In this document: piece after piece, positions 12,106 to 13,611 of the stretch
Position numbering within the stretch: position 1 is the stretch's first letter
How the letters are laid out: every line of letters starts with the position of its first letter
From: Planctomycetaceae bacterium
Lineage (GTDB): Bacteria > Planctomycetota > Phycisphaerae > SM23-33
Direction of reading: 5' to 3'
DNA length: 13,611 nt
NCBI GenBank assembly: GCA_021371965.1
Contig: JAJFVE010000143.1
Location: 1-13,611, forward strand
Translations under genes and position numbers: made by a program
Notes under the pieces: generated by a model
Told to the model about the DNA's origin: nothing
The model's input: the letters and a program-made list of their open reading frames with translations, nothing else
Database searches by the model: none

Positions 12106-13419
12106 ATGACCACGATGGAAACTCCGCGCGACAAGGTTGTCGCGCACCTGAAAGCCGCGACGACTCTCCAGAGCGCCGACGAAATCGCGACGGCAACTAA
12201 GCTCGGCGAGGGCCGCGTTGCGAACATCCTCAACGCCCTGCGCACCGACAAGCAGATCGACAGCCGCAAAGTCGGCGACGGCAAGAAAAAAACCGTCATG
12301 AAATACTGGTTCACCGGAGAAGGGCTTACCCCGCCCTGCGCTGATCGTCCGGCTATGAAGACCGTCAAGCCTGCCATCCAGCCGCGCGCCCTCACAAACG
12401 AGCTGCTTGCGCTGATGCAGAAGCACCCTCCCAAAACGGAATTCCGCGCCGAAGCCTTGACGGCAATGCTGAACGCGGAGAACCCGGGCCAGCCGCTCAC
12501 CAGCCAGGTTGTGTCGCAGCGCCTCAAGAGCATGACCGGCCGGCATACGGGCACCACCAAGCACATCATCGCCGATGGCGACCAGAAACGCCCCGGGGGC
12601 CGCGACTACTACCTCACCTACTACCTGCTGAACCACCCGGCAGAGAATGCGGCCGCGGGCCTGGAAGACGGCGCCCGCGAGGCCGACGAGGTCGTCATCC
12701 CGCCGCCGCCGGAGTATGACCCGGCCAGCGTGGCGTTTCAGCCATCGGAGCCCACCAGTGAAATGGGCATCCCGCTTTCGTGCGGCGGGCCGCTGTGCTC
12801 ACCTGGCGATCATCACCCGCTGTGCAGGCTCTATTTCTCCGATGTCGGCGACAGCGAGGGCGGCGAGACGGATGCTCCTGCCCCGATGATCGTAGCCATG
12901 ACTTCAAGCGGTGGCCCGACTGACCCGCTCGACGACATCCGGCATGTCCTATCTCTGCCCGACGACCTGCCGGCCGACAAGGTCGCCGAGGCCATCCGAC
13001 TCCGGGTTGCTGGCCTCACGCGGAGCGTCCAGGACTTGCAGAACCAGCTTGCAGCGATCTCGATCGCCCTGCAGCAATCCGGGATCGACCTCGAGAACCA
13101 GAGCCCGGTCGAAAGCATCCAGGCCCTCAACGGCGCTATCAAGCTCTTGAAAGACGAGCTCGACCGCGAGTCGCAGCCCGTCCTTGTCCCCATCAAGAAC
13201 GTGACCGACGAATCCCTCGCCGACAAGGCCCTTCACGACCTGCGAGCCACTATCGCCGGAACGGGCGCCACCCTGACGATTCGCGAACAATCCGACATGG
13301 TCGGCGTGATCTACCACCGCAACCGCCTGGCCGTCGCCCGCCCCGGTCGCGAGCTGATCGAAGTCGTCGAAGCCATCCGCACCCTCAACCAGCACACGCC
13401 GCGCCAGGAGGCCGCATAA
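12106..13419 (+). CDS. Double winged-helix protein with Cys/His cluster, function unknown
   Basis: A 437-residue protein I cannot name. Residues 8-70 look like a winged helix (DEIATATKLGEGRVANILNAL as HTH, KKKTVMKYWFT as wing). Residues 95-175 look like a second one (FRAEALTAMLNAE ... SQVVSQRLKSM ... YYLTYYLL). A proline-rich linker leads to a compact cluster, CGGPLCSPGDHHPLC at 226-240, which could bind zinc. Residues 300-355 are coiled-coil-like, and the end (residues 360-437) is a mixed alpha/beta domain. A DNA-binding adaptor acting with the recombination genes is plausible, but unproven. Start: ATG 12106, 2 nt after the previous stop, with GAGG 7-8 nt upstream; an ATG at 12115 is possible. 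Confidence 0.75.
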   Translation: MTTMETPRDKVVAHLKAATTLQSADEIATATKLGEGRVANILNALRTDKQIDSRKVGDGKKKTVMKYWFTGEGLTPPCADRPAMKTVKPAIQPRALTNELLALMQKHPPKTEFRAEALTAMLNAENPGQPLTSQVVSQRLKSMTGRHTGTTKHIIADGDQKRPGGRDYYLTYYLLNHPAENAAAGLEDGAREADEVVIPPPPEYDPASVAFQPSEPTSEMGIPLSCGGPLCSPGDHHPLCRLYFSDVGDSEGGETDAPAPMIVAMTSSGGPTDPLDDIRHVLSLPDDLPADKVAEAIRLRVAGLTRSVQDLQNQLAAISIALQQSGIDLENQSPVESIQALNGAIKLLKDELDRESQPVLVPIKNVTDESLADKALHDLRATIAGTGATLTIREQSDMVGVIYHRNRLAVARPGRELIEVVEAIRTLNQHTPRQEAA

Positions 13420-13420
13420 C

Positions 13421-13611
13421 ATGAGCAACGCACAAACCGGCCTGGAACTGCCCAGCCACGTCCTGAAGAACCAGATCACCGAGATCCCCAGCCTCTCGAG
13501 CCTGCTGCATGCCCTTGGCGAATCTCCGACCAACGCCCTGCACGTCGCCATCTTCGCCCCGGGCGCCACCGAGCCGCTTTTCATGGTCAGCGTGTCGCGT
13601 GGCCAGGACGC
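13421..13611 (+). CDS. Hypothetical protein (3' end cut by window edge)
   Basis: Sixty-three codons are visible with no stop before the window ends. The ATG at 13421 follows the previous stop (13417-13419) by one base, and AGGAGG at 13406-13411, inside the end of the previous gene, is a strong ribosome-binding site. The peptide starts MSNAQTGLELPSH, has a leucine/serine helix (SLSSLLHALGE) and a strand LHVAIFAP, followed by LFMVSVSRGQD. I do not recognise it. It extends the rightward operon. Confidence 0.75.
   Translation, partial: MSNAQTGLELPSHVLKNQITEIPSLSSLLHALGESPTNALHVAIFAPGATEPLFMVSVSRGQD

Overview
The window is part of the early region of a tailed phage or prophage from a GC-rich proteobacterium, most likely beta- or gammaproteobacterial. 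The basis is the complete rdgC-type gene (a beta/gamma family) together with phage-only families: DUF1376 plus DnaB, DUF1367, DUF1064, RecT and a YdaS/Cro-like regulator. No structural, lysis, integrase or tRNA gene is visible, so an integrated prophage and a free phage genome cannot be told apart here.

Layout: two divergent gene blocks face away from an AT-rich control region of about 640 bp (6619-7256). The leftward block (6618 down to 1, 15 genes, the last cut by the window edge) starts with a Cro/YdaS-like regulator and continues with a small basic protein, a DUF1376 replication protein, a DnaB helicase, a DUF1064 nuclease-like protein, a zinc-finger protein, a Ref-like HNH nuclease, a small coiled protein, a protein with three zinc-ribbon repeats, an HTH protein, DUF1367, two zinc-finger proteins, an HExxH metallopeptidase and a Com-like zinc-ribbon protein. 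Most junctions are 4-bp ATGA/GTGA overlaps or gaps of 2-10 nt, so this is one translationally coupled operon. The one real gap is 115 nt between the regulator and the next gene, and it holds nested inverted repeats that could fold over the downstream ribosome-binding site.

The rightward block (7257 to the end) is a recombination module: a Cas4/RecB-like PD-(D/E)XK exonuclease with a four-cysteine Fe-S signature, a RecT annealase, an SbcC/RecF-like ATPase and RdgC. A small unknown gene, a double winged-helix protein of unknown role and a truncated unknown gene follow. Together the arms would give replication (DUF1376 and DnaB), end resection and annealing (exonuclease and RecT), and modulation of host RecA (RdgC, and Ref-like HNH in the other arm).

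The control region has no convincing gene, and in particular no CI-type repressor between the divergent arms. It is dense in ordered DNA sites: a good sigma70 promoter for the leftward operon flanked by an 11-bp inverted repeat; 13-bp AACCT-N3-AGGTT sites phased at 11/22 bp; GAAC/GTTC half-sites phased at 20-22 bp; a 40-bp palindrome just before the exonuclease gene; a perfect 9-bp-arm hairpin; and a mirror-symmetric purine tract with a G-quadruplex pattern. The control region and the 6233-6340 leader are the most unusual parts of the window.
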